Shown: positions 19,201 to 27,991 of the stretch, piece after piece
Layout: every line of letters begins with the position of its first letter
Position numbering within the stretch: position 1 is the stretch's first letter
Assembly (NCBI RefSeq): GCF_947170395.1
Contig: NZ_CAMVTE010000004.1
Coordinates: forward strand, 1 to 64,000
DNA from: an uncultured Methanobrevibacter sp.
Lineage (GTDB): Archaea > Methanobacteriota > Methanobacteria > Methanobacteriales > Methanobacteriaceae
Reading direction: 5' to 3'
DNA length: 64,000 nt
The notes under the pieces: generated by a model
Databases searched by the model: none
The model's input: only the letters and a program-made list of their open reading frames with translations
Told to the model about the DNA's origin: nothing
Position numbers and translations under genes: made by a program

Positions 19201-19839
19201 TGCAGTATTTGCATCAAAATCACATTTGAGAAATGATGTGAATCTGTTATGGGCCATATAGATTGCTCCTCCAGTATATTCGACACTATTTTCTAAAAAT
19301 TCGCAGTTGGTAACTGATGTGTAATTGGTATTATCCAAATAGACAACGCCTGTACCTGCATTGTTTTCATTGAAACTGCATTTATTAAATTTCACATGGT
19401 TGGAGTTGATTACGCTTACAATACCTGCATTTTTATTATATCCATTTTTAAAGACTATATTTTTTAAGACAACATTGTCTGCCTTATTAATTAAAAGAAG
19501 TTGTGATTTTTCCAATCCGTCAATGGAATGTCCGTTACCGTCGATTGTTATTGTTTTGGTGATTGTTATTCCGTTTTTACCTGTAAAATTCTTGTTGTAG
19601 GTGTAATCTTTGGTCAGGTATATGGTTGAGCCTTTTTCAGCATTGTTTATTTGGCTTTGAAGTTCTGAGAAAGTTCCCGGTTTTGAACTTTCCAAAGGAG
19701 TATCCTCATCAATGGCTGTTGGTGTTTCATAGCCTGCACTAGTTATATTGTCTGCTAAATCACTGGCACAGACGGCCGAAAGCATTCCAATTGCTATAAT
19801 CATTAATAAAAAAATGAAGATAATCCTTTTATTAATCAT
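13228..19839 (-). CDS. Giant secreted adhesin-like protein with papain-like peptidase domain (copy 1)
   Basis: 2203 residues. A signal peptide (MINKRIIFIFLLMIIAIGML, cleavage after SAVCA) is followed by a beta-helix region (about 50-600) of coils ending GGAIY-type. An undefined linker leads to a C1A papain-like peptidase: Gln in KDQGIGKNCWAF, Cys860, His in GYHTVALIGW, Asn in FKNSWGE, all intact. A second beta-helix (about 1350-1900) follows, then Ig-like repeats (about 1990-2203) ending in KK. Such proteins are surface adhesins in rumen and gut Methanobrevibacter. The peptidase might act on pseudomurein-linked or host/bacterial proteins, or process the adhesin itself (inference). Last of the three-copy array and without a DUF11 partner. 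Confidence 0.9.
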   Translation of the reverse strand: MINKRIIFIFLLMIIAIGMLSAVCASDLADNITSAGYETPTAIDEDTPLESSKPGTFSELQSQINNAEKGSTIYLTKDYTYNKNFTGKNGITITKTITIDGNGHSIDGLEKSQLLLINKADNVVLKNIVFKNGYNKNAGIVSVINSNHVKFNKCSFNENNAGTGVVYLDNTNYTSVTNCEFLENSVEYTGGAIYMAHNRFTSFLKCDFDANTADLTGGAIYSNENYITSFKTCSFIANGADDGGAIFSSNDDSTTFIRCDFIDDTAFYCGGAIYLINSNNPSFELCNFEDNSAQLIAGGAVYLAGNNNSFFDSCDFYRNYAENAGAVYATNNKDIIFDFCNFYDNEGTELGGAVLANNTNIYLNFCDFDSNRGSNGSCIFAKKSNIHSTASSFMNAEGGDIGGAINALSSALDFSNCRFSDNYAETAGGDIYTQNSMIFLENTTFSNSRCSWFGGSLSFNDDYVQIKNCTFTDCTSEMDGGGAIYCLNSVVYIQSTEYYNSYSAFGGAICSLNSDLEIEKNWFYANTAWYSGGAIYSIYGSVAVNNSVFIYSKSQDGGAIYIRSPQKINITNNYFIHSSAKKGPRIYIDEYYGKIAESGNIYEDVYFAVGHFNGTDDNDTDYGDYSNVITYVVSNSNDYLSNFSYYTDLGDLFASMMGFTAKSGNFNIHDEAYPNDSVILLNYNDYENRTIIYDCSHPPAEMDFRELTVSIYNYDGFEYTNLDVLAVIANTTYADGTSSEYNYIYSTIDHKQVSGWWALPIFEDETRAIINEDKDGVGFWHYPVNSSEFTFDCIKGKFYFNFEDRKLDSNFGNAYEFKSRLSEVPLINFTSNITDLPSYYDSRDYHYITIAKDQGIGKNCWAFAGIATLEACLAKATGQIYDFSENNAKNIMAASSIYGLNIDSNAGGYDTMFIGYLASWLGPVHETYDIYNPISSMSTDMPSVYHIQDIAFIPARDNSSDNDKLKSAIINCGAVCVILDWTVDNVSQGYHTVALIGWDDEYKGLDILGNPSQGAWIFKNSWGELWGENGFGYLSYEQKLSQEIAPYMHAYTFIFNEADIGYQDLYQYDFSGLSDFLNVDANEIYYKNRFIAKDNEFLSAFSTYFEKPTYFTYAITINGKEAATSEKIYSPAGYHTIRLDEYLSLNKSDEFEIIIKLIDANIPVCQADELYKLTYPSNVSFFSYNGKDWIDMYDLNSQYNFAYSGFKTNTSQVACIKAFTTVCRMDYTPAASFIISPGGSLLNPYFSVYNLDVYSVSELPLNKTVYILMTIPEWDQDEQYEHLVEIKINNETYYSKIQRAMSSLEIKFDKEGNYTFSAKLKSNYYSSNTTEFNFIVSANVTEYELSSTFTELNAMISNSADGYIITLDKDCHYDDNFIEHYIIIDHSITIDGNGHTLNGLLKSSILGIDYDCNVTLRNINFKGGNLTAIYSFGNLNIYNCSFTDNVGEYGGAIYSKGYLSIHNCIFKNNTVNMTGGAIDSNGDCIIENSIFDSNTAGFAGGAICSLETMDIINCTFKNNHVTDEIQAGGGAIHSENETYIENSIFESNSADDGGAISALEDIRIYNCNFKNNYANVSGGALELVSVYSITESTFKNNTAKYGGAIDTIAKGYISDSTFQENTAENGGAIYCEQDINVERCNFNSNNAINGGAIEIDSRSFLDPEDDAYTAFNFITDSIFNNNSANFGGAILSCEDITITSCTFKNNHANKSGGATYSQYECIITDSTFNNNSADFGGAAYGERYVDISKCTFKNNLANEDGGAVYAPEGFCITDSIFESNEAQYGAAALSFEEINVKNCNFKNNNANESGGAIYSAKDCTVENSKFSSNRARHGGAIYTEETSHAKITSSEFIYNSAKDNGGTIYSQNMLEITDSIFKSNQNMEIIFSNNTNNISNSLYLKNNKMEMSNKNAAAIWYISTVKDSSPLYLVFSNVNAVKGNTVSVAQIKNADGNTFKISDLNVRLTKQGKTTSHKIIYNDTLGGYLFDTSSLDYGAYKLTGSLDDETTNCIVKDGTLNIVKKSVIKASALTKTYGTSKKLTITLQNDKGNAIANAYVNVKINGKTTKLKTNSKGQVYVAVNLIPKTYTATITYGGNSQYSTATKQIKITIKKATPKLTANKKTFKTKTKKYTVTLKNNMGKAMKNTKVTLKINGKTYTAKTNSKGQATFNLKITKKGTFKATVKYGGNKYYNSVTKTATIIVKK
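13419..13620 (-). repeat. 202-bp segment identical to copy 2 (21004-21205)
   Basis: By eye every base from 13419 to 13620 matches 21004-21205 at a constant offset of 7585, while flanking bases differ. The segment encodes most of two Ig-like repeats at the C-terminus. The best explanation is recent gene conversion or unequal crossing over between copies 1 and 2; copy 3 differs clearly in the same place. Confidence 0.75.
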
Positions 19840-19880
19840 AATATTATTATATATTATAATCTATTTAAATAATCCGTAAA
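19840..19880 (-). promoter_or_regulatory. A+T-only promoter of adhesin copy 1
   Basis: Read on the minus strand, a run of TTATAATATATAATAATATT reaches directly to the ATG, with no ribosome site. Almost the same sequence stands in front of copies 2 (27941-27975) and 3 (35260-35290). A TATA box this close to the ATG implies a leaderless or nearly leaderless mRNA. Confidence 0.45.
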
Positions 19881-19889
19881 CTGTTTTGT

Positions 19890-20816
19890 TTAATTTGGAT
19901 TTGAGTGGGATTTTATTTTATCATATCCTACAAGAGCAGCTAACATAATCATAAACACTGTAAAAATAATAATTGGAATTTGCGCATAGTCATATGCTGG
20001 AAGCGGACTGAAATTTTCACCTGTTTGATTATTATTTCCAGGATTTAGTATGTTTTCCAAGGATACAGCTTTTGAAACTGTATTTTGCTGTGAATTTCCG
20101 GTTCCATTTTGGTATGGATGTGGATCTGGTTGTGGGTCCGGACCTCCTTGGGGTTCTTCAGTTTCATCTTCCCATATTATGAATCTTGCTCCGCCCATAC
20201 TTGCCTGGTGGACAGTGTGCTGTGAGCCTTCCCTGTCGTCACTTGTTTCGGTAACGCTTGATGTGACCTTTGATGAACCTGTTTTCATTTTTGTGATTAC
20301 AAAGTTGTTTAGAAGGTTCTTTTCTTTTGTATCTGTTATTGCATATACCTTGTTTACGTATGTTCCGGCGGATTTAAGTTTTGTTATTACTGTCAGGGAA
20401 GCGGTTTCGGAATCTTTAAGGTCTCCTATTGTCCATGTTCTGGTTTCAGGGTTGTAGTCTCCCATTGTTTTGCTGTGGGATACATATTGGAGATTGTTTG
20501 AAAGCACTTCAAGGATTTTGGTGTTATGTGCGGTTCCTCCTTTTGCGTTGACAGTTATTGTCCATGGAACCTCGGATCCGACAGTATTGTACTTCCCGTT
20601 GACATATGATGGTGTTGCATTGACAACCACTGACAAATCAGCGCTTTCGGTTGTACTAGCCTGTCGGTTTAAAGTGTCTTCACTAACGGAGCCATAGCTA
20701 TCGCCGGTATCCTCTATGGATATGGTGTCGGTAATGTTTTCACTGGCTGAGACTGCAGACAGCGAAATCAGTATTATCATAATCGCCGTTAGTGTAAGTA
20801 AGTATTTGATTTTCAT
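19890..20816 (-). CDS. Membrane-anchored DUF11-type surface protein, partner of adhesin copy 2
   Basis: 308 residues. A signal peptide (MKIKYLLTLTAIMIILISLS) is followed by a DUF11-like beta-sandwich (about 60-165) with PWTITVNAKGGTAHNT and NPETRTWTIGDL. Then come a Ser/Thr-rich stretch, a Pro/Asp/Gln-rich linker, and a C-terminal membrane helix (IPIIIFTVFMIMLAALVGY) with a short charged tail. The chain is thus exposed on the cell and anchored at its C-terminus. Its ATG overlaps the stop of adhesin copy 2 (ATGA), so the two are translationally coupled and may act together. Paralogue of 27992-28963. Confidence 0.85.
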   Translation of the reverse strand: MKIKYLLTLTAIMIILISLSAVSASENITDTISIEDTGDSYGSVSEDTLNRQASTTESADLSVVVNATPSYVNGKYNTVGSEVPWTITVNAKGGTAHNTKILEVLSNNLQYVSHSKTMGDYNPETRTWTIGDLKDSETASLTVITKLKSAGTYVNKVYAITDTKEKNLLNNFVITKMKTGSSKVTSSVTETSDDREGSQHTVHQASMGGARFIIWEDETEEPQGGPDPQPDPHPYQNGTGNSQQNTVSKAVSLENILNPGNNNQTGENFSPLPAYDYAQIPIIIFTVFMIMLAALVGYDKIKSHSNPN

Positions 20817-23800
20817 TTTTTAACCGTTATTGTAGTTGTCTTTGTAACTGAATTATAATATTTGTTTCCATTATATTTCACAGTTGCCTTGAAATTTCCT
20901 TTTTTGGAAATTTTCAGATTGAATGTTGCCTGGCCTTTTGAGTTGGTTTTGGCGGTGTATGTTTTGCCGTTTACCTTTAGGGTGACTTTTGTATTTTTCA
21001 TCACTTTTCCCATGTTGTTTTTGAGTGTTACTGTGTATTTTTTGGTTTTTGTTTTGAATGTCTTTTTGTTTGCGGTCAGTTTTGGGGTTGCCTTTTTGAT
21101 TGTGATTTTGATTTGTTTTGTTGCAGTTGAGTATTGGCTGTTTCCTCCATATGTTATTGTTGCTGTGTATGTTTTTGGGATGAGATTTACGGCAACGTAT
21201 ACTTGTCCTTTTGAATTTGTTTTCAGTTTGGTTGTCTTGCCGTTGATTTTAACATTGACGTATGCGTTTGCTATTGCCTTTCCCTTGTCATCCTTAAGGG
21301 TGATTGTAAGCTTTTTACTTGTTCCGTATGTTTTTGTCAAGCTTGATGCTGATATGACGGATTTTTTAACGACATTTAAACTTCCTTCTTTTACTTTGTA
21401 AGGTGTCCTGTTGTCAATTATGCTTCCTTTCATGTTATAGATTCCATAGTCAAGTGAGGATGTATCCAATACATATCCTCCCAGGGTGTCGTTGTATTCC
21501 AGTTTGTATTTTATAATCCTGCTTTGTTTTGTCAATGCGACCTCAATGTCATTCAGTCCATATGTATTTCCATTGTCATCCTTTAAATAGCATATTTTGG
21601 CATTATTTCCTTTAACAGCACGCATGTCGTTGAAAATCAGATGTAATGGTAAATCATACCGTTGGTCATCTTTTCGGATAGGGGAAATGTTTTTATATTT
21701 CATCACCATCTTGTTGTTTTTCAGATTTACAGTACCATTGTGCAGACTTTCAATGTATATTATCTCTTGATTTGATTTGAAGATGGATTCCTTAATGCTG
21801 AGATTATTTTGCACATAGATGCTTCCACCCTCCTCAAAGGCTTCATTGTATGTAAACTCGGAATTGGTTATGTCCAAATCTGATTTTTCCACTGAAACTA
21901 TTGCTCCTCCAAATTCTGCACTATTTTCAGTGAATATTGAATTGTCTACTTTGCAGTAGTTTACTGAATAGATTGCCCCTCCATTTTCTGCACTATTTTC
22001 AGTGAATATTGAGTTGTCTACATGACAGTAGTTTACTGAATAGATTGCCCCTCCGCTATATGCTACAAGGTTTTCTTTAAATGTGGATTTTGAAACAGTT
22101 GAATTTTCAAGTGTATATATTGCTCCTCCATATTTTGCAAAGTTATATTCAAAGTTGCATTCGGATGCGCTCAGATATTTTGATGATAGGACAGCTCCTC
22201 CATATGATGCATCATTTGAAATAAATCTATTATTGTCCAGGGCGCATTGTTCTGAATAGATTGCTCCTCCACTATATTCTGCAGAGTTTGATTTGAATAG
22301 GGATTTTGAAACAGTTGAATTTTCAAGTGTATATATTGCTCCTCCATATTTTGCGGAGTTATAATAAAATATGGTTTTTGAAACGATCAGTTCATAGGCA
22401 TAAATAGCTCCGCCATGATTTTCAGCATTGTTGTCATCAAATTCGGATTCTGTAATGATTATATCAGATGAAGATATTGCACCGCCATATTTTGCGGTGT
22501 TATTTTCAAAGTAGCAGTTTGATATGGTTGAGTTTGCATTTGATAGGATTGCACCGCCCTCATCTGAGGTGTTGTTTGAAAATATTGAACTTTTTATATT
22601 GCATTTAGATGAATCTATCGCTCCCCCATATTTTGCGGAGTTATTTTCAAATTCGGATTCTGTAATGATTATATATTCAGATGAAGATATTGCGCCGCCA
22701 TACTCTTTTGCGGAGTTATTTTTAAATATGGATTCTGAAACGATTAATTTATAGGCATAAATAGCTCCGCCATAATTTTTAGCATTGTTGTCTTCAAATT
22801 GACAGTCGGATATGACGGACTCTTTAAATGTATTAACTGCTCCTCCCTCTTTAGCAGTATTATTTTTAAATACACAGTTTTTTATGGCTAATTTTCCAGT
22901 GGCAGATATTGCTCCACCATCTGTTGCATTTCCATCTTCAAAGGTGCAGTTGCATACATTTAATGTAAATAGCGCATCAATTGCGCCACCGTCTTTTTCT
23001 GCACTGTTGTTTTTGAAACTGCAGTTGGTAATTGTTGATTTGCCTTCGAGGTATATTGCTCCACCATCTTCTGCGAGGTTATTTTCAAAATGGCAGTTTG
23101 AAATGTTTATATTTCCGTCAAGAAGTAATGCTCCGCCCCATTGTGCAGTATTGTTTATGAAATTGCAGTTGAAAATGTTTATATACATATTGCATTCGTA
23201 TGAATCATCTTCAAGGTCTTCTTCATCATATTCATATTCTTCATCTTCATCATATTCGTATTCTTCATCTTCATTATCTTCATCATCTTCGTATTCTTCA
23301 TCTTCAGAGTCTTCATCTTCATCGTAGTCACTAGTCTTTAATATATCATCTGAATTGGAATCATTCTTTTCATCTTTGCCATAAATATAATCAAATAATT
23401 CTTCAAGATCTAAATCACTGTCTTCTTCGGCGTTATCAATATTTGAATGGATTGCTCCGCCAAAATCACCGGAATTGTTTGTAAAATTACAATTGCAGAC
23501 AGTCAGGTTTCCATATGAAATTATTGTGCTGCTTTTTGTATTTCTAAAATCAATGTTTTTCAGGGTAACTGTGTTGCCTTCGCTTATGTTAAAGATGCCT
23601 GACTGTGACATGCCGTCAATAATGTGGCCGTTACCGTCAATGGTTAGATCTTTATTGATTTGGATATGTCCTTTTTGATATACGTTCTTTTCAAAGTAAT
23701 AATCTCTATCCAGAATAATTGTTGAGCCTTCCTCTGCGGTCTCAACAAGTATCATAAGGTCGGTAAGTGTTTTATAGGTTGAATTGTCAGTATAGTTGGA

Positions 23801-26800
23801 ATCGACAGTAAAATTGAATCTGACTACATTTGAAGAGTAATGATTTGATTTGAGTTTTGCTGAAAAAGTATATGTTCCCTCTTCATCAAATCTGACTTTC
23901 AGATAACTGATTCCACCTATAATTTTAGAATAATAAATTTCATTGTTTATAATCACTTCAACATAATTGTTATTGTTTATAGCTGCTTCAGCAGAATTCT
24001 TATACTTATCACTGTCATCTTCCCAGTCCGGAATTGACATCAATATATAAAATGTTTCATTGGCTCTGATTGCTGTAAACGGATATACTTCAAGTTTATA
24101 GATGGTAAAATACCCATCAAAAATGATTTCTTTAGGATTTGCAATAGTTATAGGCAAGTCTGTCAGATTCATCATGTAAGTTGTGGTCAATGCCTTTATA
24201 CATGCCACCTGGCTGGTATTTGACTTCAAACCTCCATAAGTGAAATTACATGTAGGATCCAATTCATATAAGTCAATCCAGTCTTCACCGTTGTAGCTGA
24301 TATAGGAAACGTTGCTTGGATAGGATAACTTGTATAATTCATCGGCCTGACAAACAGGGATATTGGCATCAAATAATTTGACGATGACTTCAAATTCATC
24401 TCCTTTTTCCAATATCACCTTATAATCCATAGGAATGGTATGATATCCTGCAGGGGAGTAATACAGGGCATTTTTTGCCACGTTAATCTTTTCACCGTTT
24501 AAAGTAACTGAATAAGTGAAATAGGTTGGCTTTTCAAAGTATGTGGAAAATGCTGATAACAGTTGTTGGTCCTTTGCGGTGAATCTGTTTTTGTAATAGA
24601 CATATGATGTATTTGTGCATAAAAAGTCTGTTACTCCAGCATAGTCGTATTGATAATTGTCTTGATAGCCGATATCTCCTTCATTGAAAATGAATGTGTA
24701 GGCATGCATATACGGAGCTATCTCTTCTGAAAGCTTTTGTTCATATGAAAGATATCCGAAACCGTTATCTCCCCATTCTTCGCCCCAACTGTTTTTAAAT
24801 ATCCATGCGCCTTTGGCGTAGTTTCCCAAAGAGTCAATGCTGTTGTAATTGTCATCCCATCCGACGATGCAGACTGAATGCAGGCCGTTAGAAATGCTGT
24901 CTGTAGTCCAATTGAATATTGCTGAGATTGCACCATAATTTATTATTGCATATTTGTATTCGTAATTGTCGCTGCTGTTGTGGCGGGCAGGCAGAAATAG
25001 AATGTCCTGGATATGGAATTCTGAAGTAAGGCCTATAGATATGGAAGACATTGGATTGTAATAGTCATATATTTCATGGATAGGGCCGAACCAGCTTGCA
25101 AGATAGCTCATAAACATTGTGTCATATCCTCCTGCATTCGGGTCTATGTTCAAACCGTATATGGATGTGACGGCCATCAGATTTTTCGCGTTGTCTTCTG
25201 AAAAGTCATAAGTTTCACCAGTTATTTTTTTAAGGCAGGCTTCAAGTGTTGCAATACCTGAAAATGCCCAGCAGTTCTTTCCAACATTCTGATTTTTGGC
25301 AGGTGTAATATAGCCGTAGTCCCTTGAATCATATCTGGATGGCAGGATGGTTATTGATGAAGTATAGTTGAATAGTGGAACTTTGCTGTCGTAACTTTTG
25401 GATTCATAAACGTTTCCGAATTTGGAAGCCAATAATCGGTCCATATAGTTGTAGGAAATTTTTCCGCTGTTGTTGGTGAACGGATATTCATCATATGTCA
25501 GTGGGGAAAACCATGTAGTGCTAGCATTGTCATGTGTAATGTAGCTGATTTTTGTTTCATCCTCAAAGATAGGTACTGCACTCCATCCTGTGGTGTCGGA
25601 CTCATTGGCAGCATGGTATATGAGGTTGTATCGGCTTGTGAAGTTTTCATCATAAGTCATGTTGTTTATTATGCTTAAAATCTCTATGTATGCAAGTTCC
25701 AGACCGCTAGGGCTATAGCACGCAATTTTTGTGTAGGAATTCATTTTATTGGCCTCATAATAGGACTCATAGCCTATGGTCTGTTTTTTATAGTCATCAT
25801 AATGCATGAAAATTGTGGAATTGTCGGGATTGTCATTGTCGAAAATTTTAAGACGGGAAATATTGTCATCCATGGTAATCGGAAGCAAAAGCATCATGTA
25901 GGAGAACTCTTTTCTTAACTTATCATAATATGATAAGTCGTTTTGATAATCTGCACTGTTGGAGAAGACATAAGTCAAAATATTGCTGATATTGAAATAG
26001 GTCTTATTGCCATCCAGGCCGTTGAACATTCCTGCAATGAAGTAAACGTCTTCATATATATTTCCGCTTTCAGGGATTTCCCCATAATATTCATCAACAT
26101 AGATTCTTGGACCAAGGGTGGCTGAAGAGTACATGAACTTGTTGTTGGTAATGTTGTATATCCTGTGCGGGCTTCTGATATACATTCCTCCTCCTTGCTG
26201 TGCGCTTGAAAAGAGAAACTCTGAGCTGTCAACAGTTATTGTTCCATAAATGGAATAAATTGCCCCTGCCCAATAGCTTGCGCTATTATTATAAAATGTG
26301 TTGTTTTTGATGTCCAAATCACTATTCAGGGAACATATGGCTCCTCCATATGCGGATTTTGAATTAATGTATTGTGAAGAATAACTGTACAGCACGGAAT
26401 TTAAGCAGTAGAGCGCACCTCCACCGTCGTGTATTGCACTACAGTTTTCAAAAGTACAGTTCTTAAGCTCTATGTAATCGTCATTGAAACTTAGGGAACC
26501 TCCAAAACCATTTGTCACGGAATTGGAAAATGATAAATTTTCCAAAAAGACCATGGAATATTGTGAGTAGATGTCTCCTCCTGCAAGCTCTGCACCATTG
26601 TTGAAAAAGCTGTTGTTTACAATATCCAAAGCAGAATTGGATGAGTATATTGCTCCGCCGGCGTTGCTTAAAGAACCGTTGAACATGTTGTTGTATGAAT
26701 GGATGTTTGATTTATATGCGTAGATGCCGCTACCATTATTTGCATAATTGCCATCAAAATGGCTGGAATCAACATAGATGTTGGTATTGTTGCTTAATAT

Positions 26801-27940
26801 TCCACCACCAAGGCCTGTTTTAGCATAATTTCCCTTAAAATCACATGAGTTGAAATAACATTCATCACTTTGGCTTAAATATAGGCCTGCGCATGTGCCT
26901 TCGGCGTAATTTGCCTCAAAGCTGCAGGAATTCCAGATAAAGTTATTGCCGCAATCCATGTAAACCGCACCGCCGCATGAAAGTGCAACATCAAGTAAAA
27001 AATTGCAGGAATCGAAATTGAAATTCATGTCATTGTTTGAATAGATTGCGCCACCGTCTGTAGCGGCATTATTGAAAAAGGTACAGGATTCAAATTTGGA
27101 GTTTTTATTGTGGTTTGAATAAATCGCTCCTCCGGTATAGCCCGCATAATTTTGCTCAAAAATACAATTGACGAATTTAAGATTGGTATTGTAATTGAGA
27201 TAAATTGCTCCTGCATCATTTGCACCGTTCTCAGCAAAGAAACATGCTTCAAAATAAGAGTCGTCACATCTGTTTAAAAAAATTGCACCTCCGGTATTTT
27301 GGCCGGTATTTTCACTAAAATCGCAATTAATGACTGACAGGTGTTTGGTGCGTGTAGAAAGAATGGATCCTCCTATTGTATATGCAAAATTGCTGTTAAA
27401 ATCACATTTAACAAATTTGACATATTCATCACTATCCAAATAGACAATGGCAGTTATTGCTTCATTTTCACTAAACTCACAGTTGTTAAATTCAATATGG
27501 GTGGAGTTAACAACACCTATGACTCCTGAATCACAGTCTCCATTTTGAAATACTATATTTTTTAAAACGACATTTTTTGCTTTATTAATTAAAAGCAATG
27601 GTGATTCTTCCAATCCGTCAATGGAATGTCCTTTACCGTCGATTGTTATTGATTTGGTGATTGTTATTCCGTTTTGTCCTGTAAAATTAGTATTGTATTC
27701 ATAATCTTTGGTGAGGTAAATGGTTGAGCCTTCAGGCGCATTTTTTATTTTTGTCTGGAGTTCTGTGAAAGTTCCCGGTTTAGAACTTTCCAAAGGAATA
27801 TCTCCATCATTAATGGCTGTTGGTGTTTCATAGCCTACACTAGTAATGTTGTCTGTTAAATCGCTTGCGCTGACTGCTGAAAGCGTTCCAATTGCTATAG
27901 TCATTAATAAAAAAATAAGGAAAATCCTTTTATTAACCAT
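20813..27940 (-). CDS. Giant secreted adhesin-like protein with papain-like peptidase domain (copy 2)
   Basis: 2375 residues, same architecture as copy 1: signal peptide, beta-helix, C1A peptidase (AKNQNVGKNCWAF with Cys890, GLHSVCIVGW, FKNSWGEEW, all catalytic residues present), second beta-helix, Ig-like tail. Odd feature: an insertion of about 80 residues (about 1500-1582, DNA 23195-23440), almost all Asp, Glu and Tyr, placed between two coils of the second beta-helix. It would stick out as a strongly acidic loop and might bind divalent cations (inference). The C-terminal DNA is partly identical to copy 1. The stop overlaps the start of the DUF11 gene at 20816. Confidence 0.9.
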   Translation of the reverse strand: MVNKRIFLIFLLMTIAIGTLSAVSASDLTDNITSVGYETPTAINDGDIPLESSKPGTFTELQTKIKNAPEGSTIYLTKDYEYNTNFTGQNGITITKSITIDGKGHSIDGLEESPLLLINKAKNVVLKNIVFQNGDCDSGVIGVVNSTHIEFNNCEFSENEAITAIVYLDSDEYVKFVKCDFNSNFAYTIGGSILSTRTKHLSVINCDFSENTGQNTGGAIFLNRCDDSYFEACFFAENGANDAGAIYLNYNTNLKFVNCIFEQNYAGYTGGAIYSNHNKNSKFESCTFFNNAATDGGAIYSNNDMNFNFDSCNFLLDVALSCGGAVYMDCGNNFIWNSCSFEANYAEGTCAGLYLSQSDECYFNSCDFKGNYAKTGLGGGILSNNTNIYVDSSHFDGNYANNGSGIYAYKSNIHSYNNMFNGSLSNAGGAIYSSNSALDIVNNSFFNNGAELAGGDIYSQYSMVFLENLSFSNSVTNGFGGSLSFNDDYIELKNCTFENCSAIHDGGGALYCLNSVLYSYSSQYINSKSAYGGAICSLNSDLDIKNNTFYNNSASYWAGAIYSIYGTITVDSSEFLFSSAQQGGGMYIRSPHRIYNITNNKFMYSSATLGPRIYVDEYYGEIPESGNIYEDVYFIAGMFNGLDGNKTYFNISNILTYVFSNSADYQNDLSYYDKLRKEFSYMMLLLPITMDDNISRLKIFDNDNPDNSTIFMHYDDYKKQTIGYESYYEANKMNSYTKIACYSPSGLELAYIEILSIINNMTYDENFTSRYNLIYHAANESDTTGWSAVPIFEDETKISYITHDNASTTWFSPLTYDEYPFTNNSGKISYNYMDRLLASKFGNVYESKSYDSKVPLFNYTSSITILPSRYDSRDYGYITPAKNQNVGKNCWAFSGIATLEACLKKITGETYDFSEDNAKNLMAVTSIYGLNIDPNAGGYDTMFMSYLASWFGPIHEIYDYYNPMSSISIGLTSEFHIQDILFLPARHNSSDNYEYKYAIINYGAISAIFNWTTDSISNGLHSVCIVGWDDNYNSIDSLGNYAKGAWIFKNSWGEEWGDNGFGYLSYEQKLSEEIAPYMHAYTFIFNEGDIGYQDNYQYDYAGVTDFLCTNTSYVYYKNRFTAKDQQLLSAFSTYFEKPTYFTYSVTLNGEKINVAKNALYYSPAGYHTIPMDYKVILEKGDEFEVIVKLFDANIPVCQADELYKLSYPSNVSYISYNGEDWIDLYELDPTCNFTYGGLKSNTSQVACIKALTTTYMMNLTDLPITIANPKEIIFDGYFTIYKLEVYPFTAIRANETFYILMSIPDWEDDSDKYKNSAEAAINNNNYVEVIINNEIYYSKIIGGISYLKVRFDEEGTYTFSAKLKSNHYSSNVVRFNFTVDSNYTDNSTYKTLTDLMILVETAEEGSTIILDRDYYFEKNVYQKGHIQINKDLTIDGNGHIIDGMSQSGIFNISEGNTVTLKNIDFRNTKSSTIISYGNLTVCNCNFTNNSGDFGGAIHSNIDNAEEDSDLDLEELFDYIYGKDEKNDSNSDDILKTSDYDEDEDSEDEEYEDDEDNEDEEYEYDEDEEYEYDEEDLEDDSYECNMYINIFNCNFINNTAQWGGALLLDGNINISNCHFENNLAEDGGAIYLEGKSTITNCSFKNNSAEKDGGAIDALFTLNVCNCTFEDGNATDGGAISATGKLAIKNCVFKNNTAKEGGAVNTFKESVISDCQFEDNNAKNYGGAIYAYKLIVSESIFKNNSAKEYGGAISSSEYIIITESEFENNSAKYGGAIDSSKCNIKSSIFSNNTSDEGGAILSNANSTISNCYFENNTAKYGGAISSSDIIITESEFDDNNAENHGGAIYAYELIVSKTIFYYNSAKYGGAIYTLENSTVSKSLFKSNSAEYSGGAIYSEQCALDNNRFISNDASYGGAVLSSKYLSASECNFEYNFAKYGGAIYTLENSTVSKSTFKENLVAYSGGAIYSVNYCHVDNSIFTENSAENGGAIYSVNYCKVDNSIFTENSAEFGGAIVSVEKSDLDITNSEFTYNEAFEEGGSIYVQNNLSIKESIFKSNQEIIYIESLHNGTVNLKNNKMVMKYKNISPIRKDDQRYDLPLHLIFNDMRAVKGNNAKICYLKDDNGNTYGLNDIEVALTKQSRIIKYKLEYNDTLGGYVLDTSSLDYGIYNMKGSIIDNRTPYKVKEGSLNVVKKSVISASSLTKTYGTSKKLTITLKDDKGKAIANAYVNVKINGKTTKLKTNSKGQVYVAVNLIPKTYTATITYGGNSQYSTATKQIKITIKKATPKLTANKKTFKTKTKKYTVTLKNNMGKVMKNTKVTLKVNGKTYTAKTNSKGQATFNLKISKKGNFKATVKYNGNKYYNSVTKTTTITVKK
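21004..21205 (-). repeat. 202-bp segment identical to copy 1 (13419-13620)
   Basis: Partner of the identical block in adhesin copy 1. It encodes the same part of the Ig-like C-terminal repeats. Outside it the two genes differ every 10-30 bases. Confidence 0.75.
23195..23440 (-). repeat. Acidic low-complexity tract in adhesin copy 2
   Basis: On the plus strand this stretch is made of TCTTCA/TCATAT-type units, encoding Asp-Glu-Tyr-rich sequence on the minus strand. It interrupts an otherwise regular beta-helix and is absent from copies 1 and 3. Slippage of the short repeats could change its length quickly. Confidence 0.7.
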
Positions 27941-27975
27941 AATATTATTATGTATTATAATGTATTTAAAATCAT
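27941..27975 (-). promoter_or_regulatory. A+T-only promoter of adhesin copy 2
   Basis: Same layout as in front of copy 1: ATTATAATACATAATAATATT directly before the ATG on the minus strand, without a ribosome site. It lies in the 51-base gap after the upstream DUF11 gene, so copy 2 probably has its own start of transcription. Confidence 0.4.
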
Positions 27976-27991
27976 GCTTAAATGGTTTTGT

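Noticed and set aside
22524-23327. Long plus-strand open frames rich in Ser and Ala-Pro-Pro opposite adhesin copy 2
   Set aside because: They are antisense shadows of the GGAIYS coil repeats and of the acidic tract. They have no ribosome site and no known domain, while the minus frame is a continuous 2375-residue protein.
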